Shown: positions 1 to 6,510 of the stretch, piece after piece
Layout: every line of letters starts with the position of its first letter
Position numbering within the stretch: position 1 is the stretch's first letter
Assembly (NCBI GenBank): GCA_013334545.1
Contig: JAAXXJ010000128.1
Location: 1 to 7,934 of the forward strand
Reading direction: 5' to 3'
DNA: 7,934 nucleotides
Origin: Nitrospirota bacterium
Lineage (GTDB): Bacteria > Nitrospirota > UBA9217
Made by a program: the position numbers and the translations under genes
Notes under the pieces: generated by a model
Told to the model about the DNA's origin: nothing
Database searches by the model: none
Seen by the model: only the letters and a program-made list of their open reading frames with translations

Positions 1-1703
1 AGCCCCGCGGGCGACCGGAACTCGCCGGGGCCCCTCCCTTCGTTCCCGAACTTGCGCAGGAACTTGCCTTCCCGGTCAAAGACCTGGACACGGGCATTGC
101 CCCCGTCAAGGACGTATACCTCTCCATCGGAAGAAAGCACGATGCTTTCTGGGTCCTTGAACTCACCATCCAGCCTGCCCGCCTTCCCCGCCTCCCACTG
201 GAGCGCGCCGGAATGGTCGTACTTGGCGATGCGGTTGTTCCCGCGGTCGACGACGTAGATGTTCTCGCTCCCGTCCACGGCGAGCGCCACCGGCTCGGCG
301 AATTGCCCCTTCTGGCCACCCGACCTGCCGAAGGCGCCGAGGAAGAGGCCCTTGGCGCTGAAGACCTGGACCCGCCGGTTCCCAGTATCGGCGACAACGA
401 TGTTCCCTTTGAGCGTCAGCGCTACAGCGGACGGCGAATTGAACTCGCCTTCCTTCGACCCCCCCCTACCGATCACCTGCAGGAGGCTCCCCTCGCGGTT
501 GAACTTCTGCAGCCGGTCATTGCCCGTGTCGGCGACCCAGAAATTGCCGCTTATGTCCACCGCGATCCCGCGCGGGTTCTTGAGCATGCCCGGGTCGCTG
601 CCGCGCGTGCCGATCTTCCTGCCGCCGGCAACAGTTATTGCGGCAATGGAGTCGCCGGAGATCCCCCAGAGACGCTTGTCCACAGCGAGGGCTACGACCT
701 CTCCGGACATTTCCTTCGTGAGCGCAACGGATGCCAACGGAGAGACCCTCCCGAGCGGCTCACCCACTCCCTTCTCGCTGGTGAAGACCTGGAGCGTATG
801 CTTACCGCTGTCCAGGAGGTGGATCTTTGCCTCGCGGTCCACCTTGATTCCCGACGGCTTTATGAACTGCCCCGGCCCGAGGCCCTCGGAACCCACGGAG
901 CCCAGCAGCTTTCCCTGGGGATCGAACTTCTTTATTTTTAGATTTCCGGTGTCGGCGACATAGATATTTCCATAGTCATCAACGGCCAGCCCCTGGGGTC
1001 TGTCGAACCCTTCGGCACCCTTCCCGCTGCTGCCAAAGGACAGGACCTGCTCCCCGCCGGCGTCGAAGACGCGCACCTTGTTGGCGCCTGCGTCCAGGAC
1101 CATGATCCTGCCCTGGCCGTCCACGGCCACGTCCACCGGCGATCTCATCGGGTCCTTCTTATCGGACAAGGTGATCTGTCCCAGGAAGATGCCTCCCGGC
1201 GTCAGGACCTGTATGCGTCCGTTCCCGGCATCGGCGATATAGACCAGACCTCTGGCGATGCTGATGCCGCCGGGATCGCTGAACTGCTTCGGTCCCGAGC
1301 CGCGGGAGCCGAAGCTCCGGAGAAAGACCCCCTTCCCGTCGAACACCTGGATCCGTCCGTTATCGCCGTCGACGACGTACACGCTCCCCTGCTCGTCCAG
1401 GGCGATGCCCGACGGGTATTTGAACTGGCCTTCCTGGTCGCCCCTCTTGCCCCAGCTCTGGATGATCTGGCCGGACAAGTCGAGGACGACTACCCGCTGC
1501 GCATCGGAGTCGGCGATGTAGATCCGGTCGATGGCAAGGGCAAGGGCGCGGGGCTCGTTCAGGAGGCGCTGGGGGGCCTTCTTCCCGGCCTCGCCCATCT
1601 CGCGCACGAACTCGAACTGCTGATAAGCGAATGATGAGGAGGCGAGGAGAACGAGGAAGCAACACCGTACTGCGATACGAATGACAGAGCGGACGAGAAC
1701 CAT
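1..1703 (-). CDS. Secreted NHL-repeat beta-propeller protein (C-terminus beyond window)
   Basis: The minus strand is open from an ATG at 1703 to the left edge, about 567 codons with no stop. Residues 1-26 form a signal peptide (basic VRSVIRIAVR, hydrophobic CCFLVLLASSS, likely cleavage after SFA). From about residue 36 onward the protein consists of roughly ten or eleven tandem repeats of about 47 residues, of the form GIAVD..GNIYVADTGN.RIQVF...G.FL..FG..G...GQF..P. This is the classic NHL repeat, one propeller blade each, so there is probably more than one six-bladed propeller. One blade, near residues 320-370, is degenerate and lacks the usual D-x-GN core. NHL propellers bind proteins, polymers or ligands and are common in exported proteins; no catalytic motif is visible and the specific role is unknown. 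The start at 1703 is preferred over an in-frame ATG at 1709 because AGGAGG abuts 1709 but sits 6 nt from 1703. The gene is divergent from the beta-helix gene. Confidence 0.93.
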   Translation of the reverse strand, partial: MVLVRSVIRIAVRCCFLVLLASSSFAYQQFEFVREMGEAGKKAPQRLLNEPRALALAIDRIYIADSDAQRVVVLDLSGQIIQSWGKRGDQEGQFKYPSGIALDEQGSVYVVDGDNGRIQVFDGKGVFLRSFGSRGSGPKQFSDPGGISIARGLVYIADAGNGRIQVLTPGGIFLGQITLSDKKDPMRSPVDVAVDGQGRIMVLDAGANKVRVFDAGGEQVLSFGSSGKGAEGFDRPQGLAVDDYGNIYVADTGNLKIKKFDPQGKLLGSVGSEGLGPGQFIKPSGIKVDREAKIHLLDSGKHTLQVFTSEKGVGEPLGRVSPLASVALTKEMSGEVVALAVDKRLWGISGDSIAAITVAGGRKIGTRGSDPGMLKNPRGIAVDISGNFWVADTGNDRLQKFNREGSLLQVIGRGGSKEGEFNSPSAVALTLKGNIVVADTGNRRVQVFSAKGLFLGAFGRSGGQKGQFAEPVALAVDGSENIYVVDRGNNRIAKYDHSGALQWEAGKAGRLDGEFKDPESIVLSSDGEVYVLDGGNARVQVFDREGKFLRKFGNEGRGPGEFRSPAG

Positions 1704-1709
1704 CAACAT

Positions 1710-1715
1710 CCTCCT
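1710..1715 (-). promoter_or_regulatory. Shine-Dalgarno site of the NHL gene
   Basis: A perfect AGGAGG on the minus strand lies 6 nt upstream of the ATG at 1703. It directly abuts the in-frame ATG at 1709, which makes that earlier codon an unlikely start. Seen directly in the sequence. Confidence 0.8.
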
Positions 1716-1774
1716 GATTGACCGCTGCACTCACGATATGAGATCATGCGGCCTGCGAGGCGAGGCATGACAGC

Positions 1775-1794
1775 TGTTCCAGCAGAATGGAACA
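1775..1794. repeat. 7-6-7 inverted repeat (operator-like or 5' UTR hairpin)
   Basis: TGTTCCA and TGGAACA are perfect inverted arms separated by 6 nt (gcagaa). The dyad lies immediately downstream of the extended -10 of the minus-strand NHL gene, so the predicted transcription start falls within it. It could be a repressor operator or a hairpin at the 5' end of the transcript. The repeat is seen directly; its role is inferred. Confidence 0.5.
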
Positions 1795-1803
1795 ATTATA
1801 GCA
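1795..1803 (-). promoter_or_regulatory. Extended -10 promoter of the NHL gene
   Basis: On the minus strand the sequence reads TGCTATAAT, a full-consensus extended -10 (TGnTATAAT). No convincing -35 stands 16-18 nt upstream; that segment is T-rich (about 1808-1830). Extended -10 promoters often function without a good -35. Transcription would begin near 1788, giving a leader of about 85 nt before the ATG at 1703. Confidence 0.55.
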
Positions 1804-1876
1804 CACTCGACCAAAAAAACAAAAGAGAAAAGTTTTTCCCAAAATAATTTGCAGATGGCCGCATTTTCTCCCCAGT

Positions 1877-1906
1877 TTGACTTTTTCGCGTAATTTATGA
1901 TATGGT
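1877..1906 (+). promoter_or_regulatory. Candidate sigma-70 promoter of the beta-helix/barrel gene pair
   Basis: TTGACT (1877-1882) and TATGGT (1901-1906) are spaced 18 bp apart in an AT-rich stretch just upstream of the ATG at 1934. The -35 matches five of six consensus bases and the -10 four of six. Transcription would begin near 1913, leaving a short leader of about 20 nt. This is a sequence match only; an overlapping TATGAT at 1896-1901 is spaced too closely to the -35 to be a good alternative. Confidence 0.4.
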
Positions 1907-1918
1907 TGAGAAAATTTC

Positions 1919-1931
1919 TTCCCTGAGGGAA
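1919..1931 (+). promoter_or_regulatory. Small hairpin covering the Shine-Dalgarno of the beta-helix gene
   Basis: TTCCC-TGA-GGGAA is a perfect 5-bp stem with a 3-nt loop. Its right arm holds the only ribosome-binding-like sequence (GAGGG, 1925-1929), which lies 4 nt before the ATG at 1934. If the stem forms it would mask the ribosome site and lower translation initiation. A 5-bp stem is marginal, so regulation is only a possibility. Confidence 0.35.
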
Positions 1932-1933
1932 AA

Positions 1934-3772
1934 ATGCGAAGATATATTATCATGCTGCTTTTATTTGCCACCTTGACGCTGCTGTGCGTTTGCATACCAG
2001 GCGTCACGCAAGCCACTACCTTAACGGTGAGCAAAATATGCAGCAGCCCGTCTTCTACCACGTGCTTCACAACGATTACTGCGGCAATCAACGCCGCTGC
2101 GAACAATACAACGAATGATAATATTATCATCGAACCCGGCACCTATACCGAGTCAATTACATTAATAAACAATCTTCCGATATCCGGCGTCGAGACAGCC
2201 AGAACGATCCTTAAGAACCCCAGCACCTCTCCGGTAATCACGGCCAACGGCTTGACGAACGTTTCTATCACGAATCTTACTATTTCAAGCACATCGGTTG
2301 GCATCCAGGCCGTGAATTCAGCAGTGAAAATATCTAATAACATCTTCTGGGGCAGCTCACAGGGAACGGCGATTCAGATCCAGCAGAATTCTTCTGGTGA
2401 AATTACTAATAATACTTTTTTTCAGAATCAAACGGCCATCAGCAGCCAGGTTGATATTACAATCCAGAATAATATATTCTCTTCGAATACCACGGTGTTA
2501 TCTGCCGTAAGTCCGGTCGCTCAGTTCACGAAAGTTACCTATAATGATTTCTATATCTATTCGAATTTAGGTCCTTTTCCTTACGTACCGAACGACCCTC
2601 TCGAGACAAACATTCCGAATCTCACTTTTACCGATGCCAATCCGAAGTTCGTCAACCCCAACACGACACCGCCGGATATGGATCTGCACCTGCAGGAAAC
2701 CTCGCCCTGCATCGGCACAGGTTTTTCGGCAGTTGATCTGGGTGCTTTTGGTGGGTCTGGCGCCGATACGATACCGTTCATGGCATCCGGCGTTACCCTG
2801 ACTTCCCAGTCAGGTTCAGGCTCGGTAACCGTCAACTGGTTGCCGAATAAGAGTTATAACGTGACAAACAGTGATCCGACCAAACGGGGCGGCTACAATG
2901 TTCATTACAGTTTGAACAAATCAGGGCCGCTGTATGACGCAAAAGCCACCGTCGCGAGCACCACGACGAGCGCCGTCCTCAGCGGCCTGACCACGACAGC
3001 GTCGCCACCGGCAACTCCGACCCTTGCCCTGACGGGCTTCGCAAGCAATACGCTGCTGTTGAGCTGGACCACGTCTACATCCGACACGAAATATATCGTG
3101 TACTATACCGATACGACTGCCGCGACCCCTGAACAGTCCAAGGAAGTTCCCGCACCTGTTACGTTTCCCTATGTGCTTAACGGTCTGGAGAATTTACACC
3201 ACTATTCCGTAGAGGTCACGGCCGTTGCGCAGCCGATCTATCACTTCTCGGTTACCGTTTTCGATTATACGGTCGCAGGAGTAAATGGAGGGATACCGGG
3301 TGTGGCGCATGAAAGCAACTACTCTTCTGATATCAAACTCGCAATAGGTTCGGCCGTTGAAAGCGTCCGCTCCAATGCGCTCGATCCCGCAGATACGTAT
3401 CCTGAAGCCGTCGATCCTTACCCCGCTCTTCCGAACAAAGGCTGTTTCATAGCCACAGCCGCATATGGTTCATATTCCGCGTCGGAGGTGCAGGCGTTGC
3501 GTGCGTTCCGGGACCGGTACCTCCTGACAAATGGGCCGGGAAAGGCCTTTGTCAGCTGGTACAATACGTATGGGCCGACGGGCGCGCAGTTCCTGAACGA
3601 CCATCCGGAATGGAAGCCGCTCGTACGGGCAGCGCTGCTGCCGGCCGTCGGCGTGGCGATGTTCCTCATGCATACCTCGTCGCTGACCAAAGCGATAGTC
3701 CTGCTCATCGGCCTGTCCCTGGTCCTGATGCTCGTGAAAAATAAACTGACGTCGTCCGGAGGCATCCAGTGA
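1934..3772 (+). CDS. Secreted right-handed beta-helix protein with fibronectin-like region and CFI-box C-terminus
   Basis: The 612-residue product begins with a signal peptide (residues 1-27, MRRYIIMLLLFATL then GVTQA). Residues about 40-275 have parallel beta-helix character: an initial ITAAINAA..N..IIIEPGTY segment typical of pectate-lyase/NosD-like folds, then repeated short asparagine-rich turns (ISNNIFWG, ITNNTFFQN, IQNNIFSSN) and a closing SPCIGTG..AVDLGAFGG, a common end of such helices. Residues about 285-435 contain two fibronectin type III-like strand sets (VTVNWLP..YNVHYS; LLLSWTTS..YIVYYTD..LNGL). The C-terminal CFIATAAYGS at 504-513, followed by LRAFRDRYL, a Tyr/Pro stretch and hydrophobic segments at about 565-579 and 584-601, is the CFI-box C-terminal domain, thought to act as a sorting or anchoring signal. 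No polysaccharide-lyase catalytic residues were identified, so a structural or adhesive surface role is more likely than an enzyme. It overlaps the next gene by 4 nt. Its first half is visibly more AT-rich than its second. Confidence 0.9.
   Translation: MRRYIIMLLLFATLTLLCVCIPGVTQATTLTVSKICSSPSSTTCFTTITAAINAAANNTTNDNIIIEPGTYTESITLINNLPISGVETARTILKNPSTSPVITANGLTNVSITNLTISSTSVGIQAVNSAVKISNNIFWGSSQGTAIQIQQNSSGEITNNTFFQNQTAISSQVDITIQNNIFSSNTTVLSAVSPVAQFTKVTYNDFYIYSNLGPFPYVPNDPLETNIPNLTFTDANPKFVNPNTTPPDMDLHLQETSPCIGTGFSAVDLGAFGGSGADTIPFMASGVTLTSQSGSGSVTVNWLPNKSYNVTNSDPTKRGGYNVHYSLNKSGPLYDAKATVASTTTSAVLSGLTTTASPPATPTLALTGFASNTLLLSWTTSTSDTKYIVYYTDTTAATPEQSKEVPAPVTFPYVLNGLENLHHYSVEVTAVAQPIYHFSVTVFDYTVAGVNGGIPGVAHESNYSSDIKLAIGSAVESVRSNALDPADTYPEAVDPYPALPNKGCFIATAAYGSYSASEVQALRAFRDRYLLTNGPGKAFVSWYNTYGPTGAQFLNDHPEWKPLVRAALLPAVGVAMFLMHTSSLTKAIVLLIGLSLVLMLVKNKLTSSGGIQ
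3758..3762 (+). promoter_or_regulatory. Shine-Dalgarno deciding the GTG start of the barrel gene
   Basis: GGAGG lies inside the end of the upstream reading frame, exactly 6 nt before the GTG at 3769. It supports the non-ATG start and the GTGA stop/start overlap, which points to translational coupling. Confidence 0.75.
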
Positions 3773-4422
3773 AAAGGGCTCTCTCGGGGATGCTGCTCCT
3801 TCTGATCATGATGCCTCTTGTCGCGCAGTCCGCTGAGCAGGCTTTGGAGCGGCCTCATTGGTCCCTGGAACTGAAGGGCGGGGTCTTCATTCCTGCCATC
3901 GACAATTGGTCGACCTATTACGGCAGGCGTGATACCAGCGAGTTCGGAGGGTCGCTGGCGTATAAATTGGCGAGGCAGATCGAGATCGGCGTCGAGGGAA
4001 TGTACATCAGGGACAAGGGGCAGGGATTTGCACCGATACATAATATTGCCACCGGTAACGTTATCTACGAACTGGCGCCTTTGAACGTGTTTTTGCTCGC
4101 CCGCGGAACTTTCGGCGAGAACCAATGGCTCATCCCTTATGTGGGCGGCGGTTGGACGCGAATGTATTACCGGGAAGAGGTCCAGTACCAGGGGATCGTG
4201 CGCGGTTCAACGGATGGATCCCATTGGCGGGCGGGGCTGCAGATCGTGCTGGACGGCGCGGACACCAGGGCAGCCGGCAATATGTACAAGGACTACGGCA
4301 TCTTCCACACTTCGTTGTTCCTTGAGACCCGGTACACCCGTGCAATGATCACCGACCTTGCCGGCACATCCGTCAACCTCGGAGGGACCAGCTACCTCAT
4401 GGGTCTTCTGTTCGAGTTCTGA
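3769..4422 (+). CDS. Outer-membrane beta-barrel protein (MXAN_2562-like)
   Basis: The 217-residue product starts at GTG, with GGAGG 6 nt upstream. Residues 1-22 form a signal peptide (MKRALSGMLLLLIMMPLVAQSA). The mature part is built of alternating-pattern strands (WSLELKGGVFIP, FGGSLAYKLARQIEIGVEGMY, YELAPLNVFLLARGTF, WLIPYVGGGWTRMYY, HWRAGLQIVL, HTSLFLETRYTRA) and ends LMGLLFEF. A C-terminal phenylalanine in a final beta-strand is the usual signal for outer-membrane insertion by the BAM complex. Size and strand count suggest a small barrel of about eight strands. The EFGGSLAYK and RDKGQGFAP segments and the late YKDYGIFHTSLFLE recall the MXAN_2562 family, recognised from memory and not searched. 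Its stop/start overlap with the CFI-box gene implies co-production, so it may anchor or export that protein. This partnership is inferred. Confidence 0.88.
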   Translation: MKRALSGMLLLLIMMPLVAQSAEQALERPHWSLELKGGVFIPAIDNWSTYYGRRDTSEFGGSLAYKLARQIEIGVEGMYIRDKGQGFAPIHNIATGNVIYELAPLNVFLLARGTFGENQWLIPYVGGGWTRMYYREEVQYQGIVRGSTDGSHWRAGLQIVLDGADTRAAGNMYKDYGIFHTSLFLETRYTRAMITDLAGTSVNLGGTSYLMGLLFEF

Positions 4423-4527
4423 TAGCCGGCAGGCCTGACCGATCCCCGCACCCGGGACCTCATGTATTGCGGCCGCGTAACGGATTCTTGTCCCGTTTCG
4501 CGCATCAGCTCATATCATTGGATGCTC

Positions 4528-4563
4528 AAATAATAAAAGCCGCGAATCGATCCCGTCGCGGCT
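4528..4563 (-). terminator. Rho-independent terminator at convergent gene ends
   Basis: AGCCGCGA (4538-4545) and TCGCGGCT (4556-4563) form a perfect 8-bp GC-rich stem with a 10-nt loop. Read on the minus strand, the stem is followed at once by TTTATTATTT (4537-4528), so it terminates the ABC operon 34 nt past its last stop. On the plus strand it is followed by CTTGCTTTTCC, a weaker U-tract, so it may also stop transcription from the barrel gene. Nothing else is apparent in 4423-4596. Confidence 0.8.
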
Positions 4564-4596
4564 CTTGCTTTTCCCTTGAGTTGTCTCACATGATGG

Positions 4597-5265
4597 TTAC
4601 CGGACCACCTGCCCGTCCCGGATCTCGATGGTCCTTCCTGCCCGCTTCGCATTATCCGTGTTGTGCGTGACCATCACGATGGTATGGCCTTCCCTATGCA
4701 GGTCCTGCAGCATGTCGAGGACGTGGTCGCCGGTCCTGGTATCGAGGTTGCCTGTTGGCTCGTCGGCAAGGATCACCGGGGGCTTGTTCACGATCGCCCG
4801 GGCGATGGCAACCCGCTCCTGCTCGCCGCCCGAGAGCTGGAACGGCAAACGGTGCGCCTTCGTGTCGAGCCCTACCTTCCGGAGCGCTTCCTGCGCCGCG
4901 TCCTTCGCCTTCCCGTTCATCCCCGGCTGCACCGTGAGCGGCAGCATGACATTCTCGACAGCAGTAAGATACGGGACCAGGTAGAAGGACTGGAACACAA
5001 AGCCCAGGTACTCGCGCCGGAAATCCGAGAGCTTGTTCGGACCCAGAGCGCCCAGGTCGATCCCATCCACGAAGACGACGCCCGAGGTCGGATGGCTCAA
5101 GCCCCCCACGAGGGACAGGAGCGTGCTCTTCCCGGAGCCCGACGGCCCCATGACGGCAACGAACTCGCCGCTCTCGATGCCGAGCGATACTTCCCGTACA
5201 GCGGGATACTCTTCCTCGCCGGCATGGAATGCCTTGGTCACGTTCTTCAGTTCAATGAATGCCAT
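4597..5265 (-). CDS. ABC transporter ATP-binding protein, LolD/MacB type
   Basis: The 222-residue product is a complete nucleotide-binding domain at the family's normal length. Walker A is GPSGSGKST (40-48), the Q-loop glutamine is Q92 in FVFQSF, the ABC signature is LSGGE (144-148) followed by QERVAIARAI, Walker B is VILADE (164-169) with the D-loop TGNLD, and the H-loop histidine is H201 in VMVTHN. All ATPase residues are intact. The closest architectures are LolD, MacB and FtsE-like ATPases, which drive FtsX-type permeases by mechanotransmission at the inner membrane. The ATG is preceded by a GAGG-type ribosome site, and the gene begins 30 nt after the permease stop, so the two are surely co-transcribed partners. 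It is the last gene before the terminator. Substrate cannot be read from this subunit. Confidence 0.95.
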   Translation of the reverse strand: MAFIELKNVTKAFHAGEEEYPAVREVSLGIESGEFVAVMGPSGSGKSTLLSLVGGLSHPTSGVVFVDGIDLGALGPNKLSDFRREYLGFVFQSFYLVPYLTAVENVMLPLTVQPGMNGKAKDAAQEALRKVGLDTKAHRLPFQLSGGEQERVAIARAIVNKPPVILADEPTGNLDTRTGDHVLDMLQDLHREGHTIVMVTHNTDNAKRAGRTIEIRDGQVVR

Positions 5266-5295
5266 CTCAGCCTCTGTTTTGGATATTGAATGTAT

Positions 5296-6459
5296 TTATA
5301 ATGTTCTCAGCGCTTCTATCGGGTCAAGTCGTCCGGCGCGCACCGCCGGGTAGATGCTTGCCGCGAGCCCCACGATGATCGATGCGATGACCGCGCCCAC
5401 GGCCATGGCCGGGTCGAAGACGAACTTCAGGTTATAGGCACTCATGAGGTACGGCGCGATGAACCGCGGACTGACCGTGCCGACCGCGTAGCCCGCGATC
5501 CCGGCAAGAAGGCTCACAAAGAACGCCTCGATCAGCAGCACCTGGATGATGTGGCCGGTCCGGAAGCCGATTGCCCGGAACAGGCCGATCTCCTGCACCC
5601 GCTCCTTCACCGACGCTGTCATGGCAAAGAAGATGATCATGCCCGCCACGATCAGCAGCAGCAGGGATATGCCGAGCGAAAAGCGGTGGAAGTAGTGCAT
5701 GGCCTGCATCTTGAGCTCAACGGTCTCCTTCACCGCCACGACCTGCGCACCGGGGAGCACGCCGTTCACCTGCGCGACCATGTCCTCGATGGGGCAGCCG
5801 CCGCAGAGGGCCGCAAGCTCGATGAGGCTCACCGCGTTTCCCCTCCTGAACTGCGCCTGGACCGTCTTCAGGTCGGCAAAGATCAGCGCATCGTCCTGGG
5901 ACCCGGTGTTGTCCAGCACGCCGGACACGCGGAACGTCCCTCCTCCCAGCGTCACCGCGTCGCCGGGCATAAGGCCCAGCTTCGCGGCCGCATCCTTCCC
6001 GACGAGCACCCCGGAGGGGCCGTCGGGCTTCATGCCCGCGGCGAGGCGCCACCACTTCTTCAGCTTGAACTCCGCAGGCAGATCCGCACCCGCCACCATC
6101 ACCTTGGTGCCCTTCACCTCGGAGACCACCAGGAGCTTCGGCGCCACGGTGCTGATGTTCTCGTGGTTCTTGATGGTCTTGATCTTTCGTGCGTCCTCCA
6201 GCGTCAGCGACCGGCCGCCGGTGTTGATGGCCGAAACGGTCATTCCGCCGTAGGACAGCGGCAGGTCCTCCGTGGCCGGGAGCACCAGGATGTTCGCTCC
6301 GAACTCGTCGAGCGTGTGCATCACCTCTCGGTTCATCGCGTCACCCACCGAAGTGAGTGCGACGGCGGCGGCGATCCCCAGGGCCAGACCCGAAACCAGG
6401 AAGAAGGTACGCCCCTTCTTCCGGCGCAAATTGTTGACGGCGATATCGATCAGTTTCAT
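5296..6459 (-). CDS. FtsX/MacB-type ABC transporter permease
   Basis: The 387-residue product starts MKLIDIAVNNLRRKKGRT, the typical N-terminus of MacB-like permeases. It has one N-terminal membrane helix (about 19-38), a large periplasmic domain (about 40-258) and three C-terminal helices (about 261-281, 304-327, 351-371), with the coupling segment ERVQEIGLFRAIGFR between the second and third and the closing PAVRAGRLDPIEALRTL. This is the four-helix type VII ABC topology. Unusually, the periplasmic domain has a CGGC pair (C219, C222) within LAALCGGCPIEDM. The start at 6459 is chosen over upstream in-frame ATGs (6507, 6495) because AAGGA lies 7 nt before it and the family N-terminus begins there. 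It is encoded between an FtrD-like protein and its ATPase, so it probably moves or remodels something connected with a periplasmic metal or redox centre rather than exporting a macrolide. Confidence 0.92.
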   Translation of the reverse strand: MKLIDIAVNNLRRKKGRTFFLVSGLALGIAAAVALTSVGDAMNREVMHTLDEFGANILVLPATEDLPLSYGGMTVSAINTGGRSLTLEDARKIKTIKNHENISTVAPKLLVVSEVKGTKVMVAGADLPAEFKLKKWWRLAAGMKPDGPSGVLVGKDAAAKLGLMPGDAVTLGGGTFRVSGVLDNTGSQDDALIFADLKTVQAQFRRGNAVSLIELAALCGGCPIEDMVAQVNGVLPGAQVVAVKETVELKMQAMHYFHRFSLGISLLLLIVAGMIIFFAMTASVKERVQEIGLFRAIGFRTGHIIQVLLIEAFFVSLLAGIAGYAVGTVSPRFIAPYLMSAYNLKFVFDPAMAVGAVIASIIVGLAASIYPAVRAGRLDPIEALRTL

Positions 6460-6510
6460 GTTCCGTTCCTTGCCTGCCGGCCTGTCTGCATACATGACTG
6501 CCGGCATTCG

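Noticed and set aside
213..963. Two long plus-strand open frames
   Set aside because: They are antisense to the NHL-repeat frame, which shows clear tandem repeats on the minus strand; the plus-strand products have no coherent motif.
1360..1734. A 124-codon minus-strand open frame spanning the NHL gene start
   Set aside because: It is in a different frame from the NHL repeats, has no ribosome site, and its product is an Arg/Pro-rich shadow.
1985..2012. Possible lipoprotein signal in the beta-helix protein (cysteines 18 and 20)
   Set aside because: The residues before the cysteines (TLLC, LCVC) do not fit a lipobox, and an ordinary cleavage site after GVTQA is present.
1744..2142. A 132-codon minus-strand open frame crossing the divergent promoter region
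   Set aside because: It is antisense to the signal peptide and first beta-helix turns and would remove both promoters; no motif or ribosome site supports it.
3418..4125. A 235-codon minus-strand open frame
   Set aside because: It is antisense to the CFI-box end and the barrel gene, both of which have strong domain evidence.
4467..4670. A 67-codon plus-strand open frame in the convergent region
   Set aside because: It runs through the terminator into the ATPase gene, with no ribosome site or motif.
6460..6507. A 16-codon N-terminal extension of the permease from ATG 6507
   Set aside because: No ribosome site precedes it, while the ATG at 6459 has AAGGA at a good distance and begins with the family's usual N-terminus.
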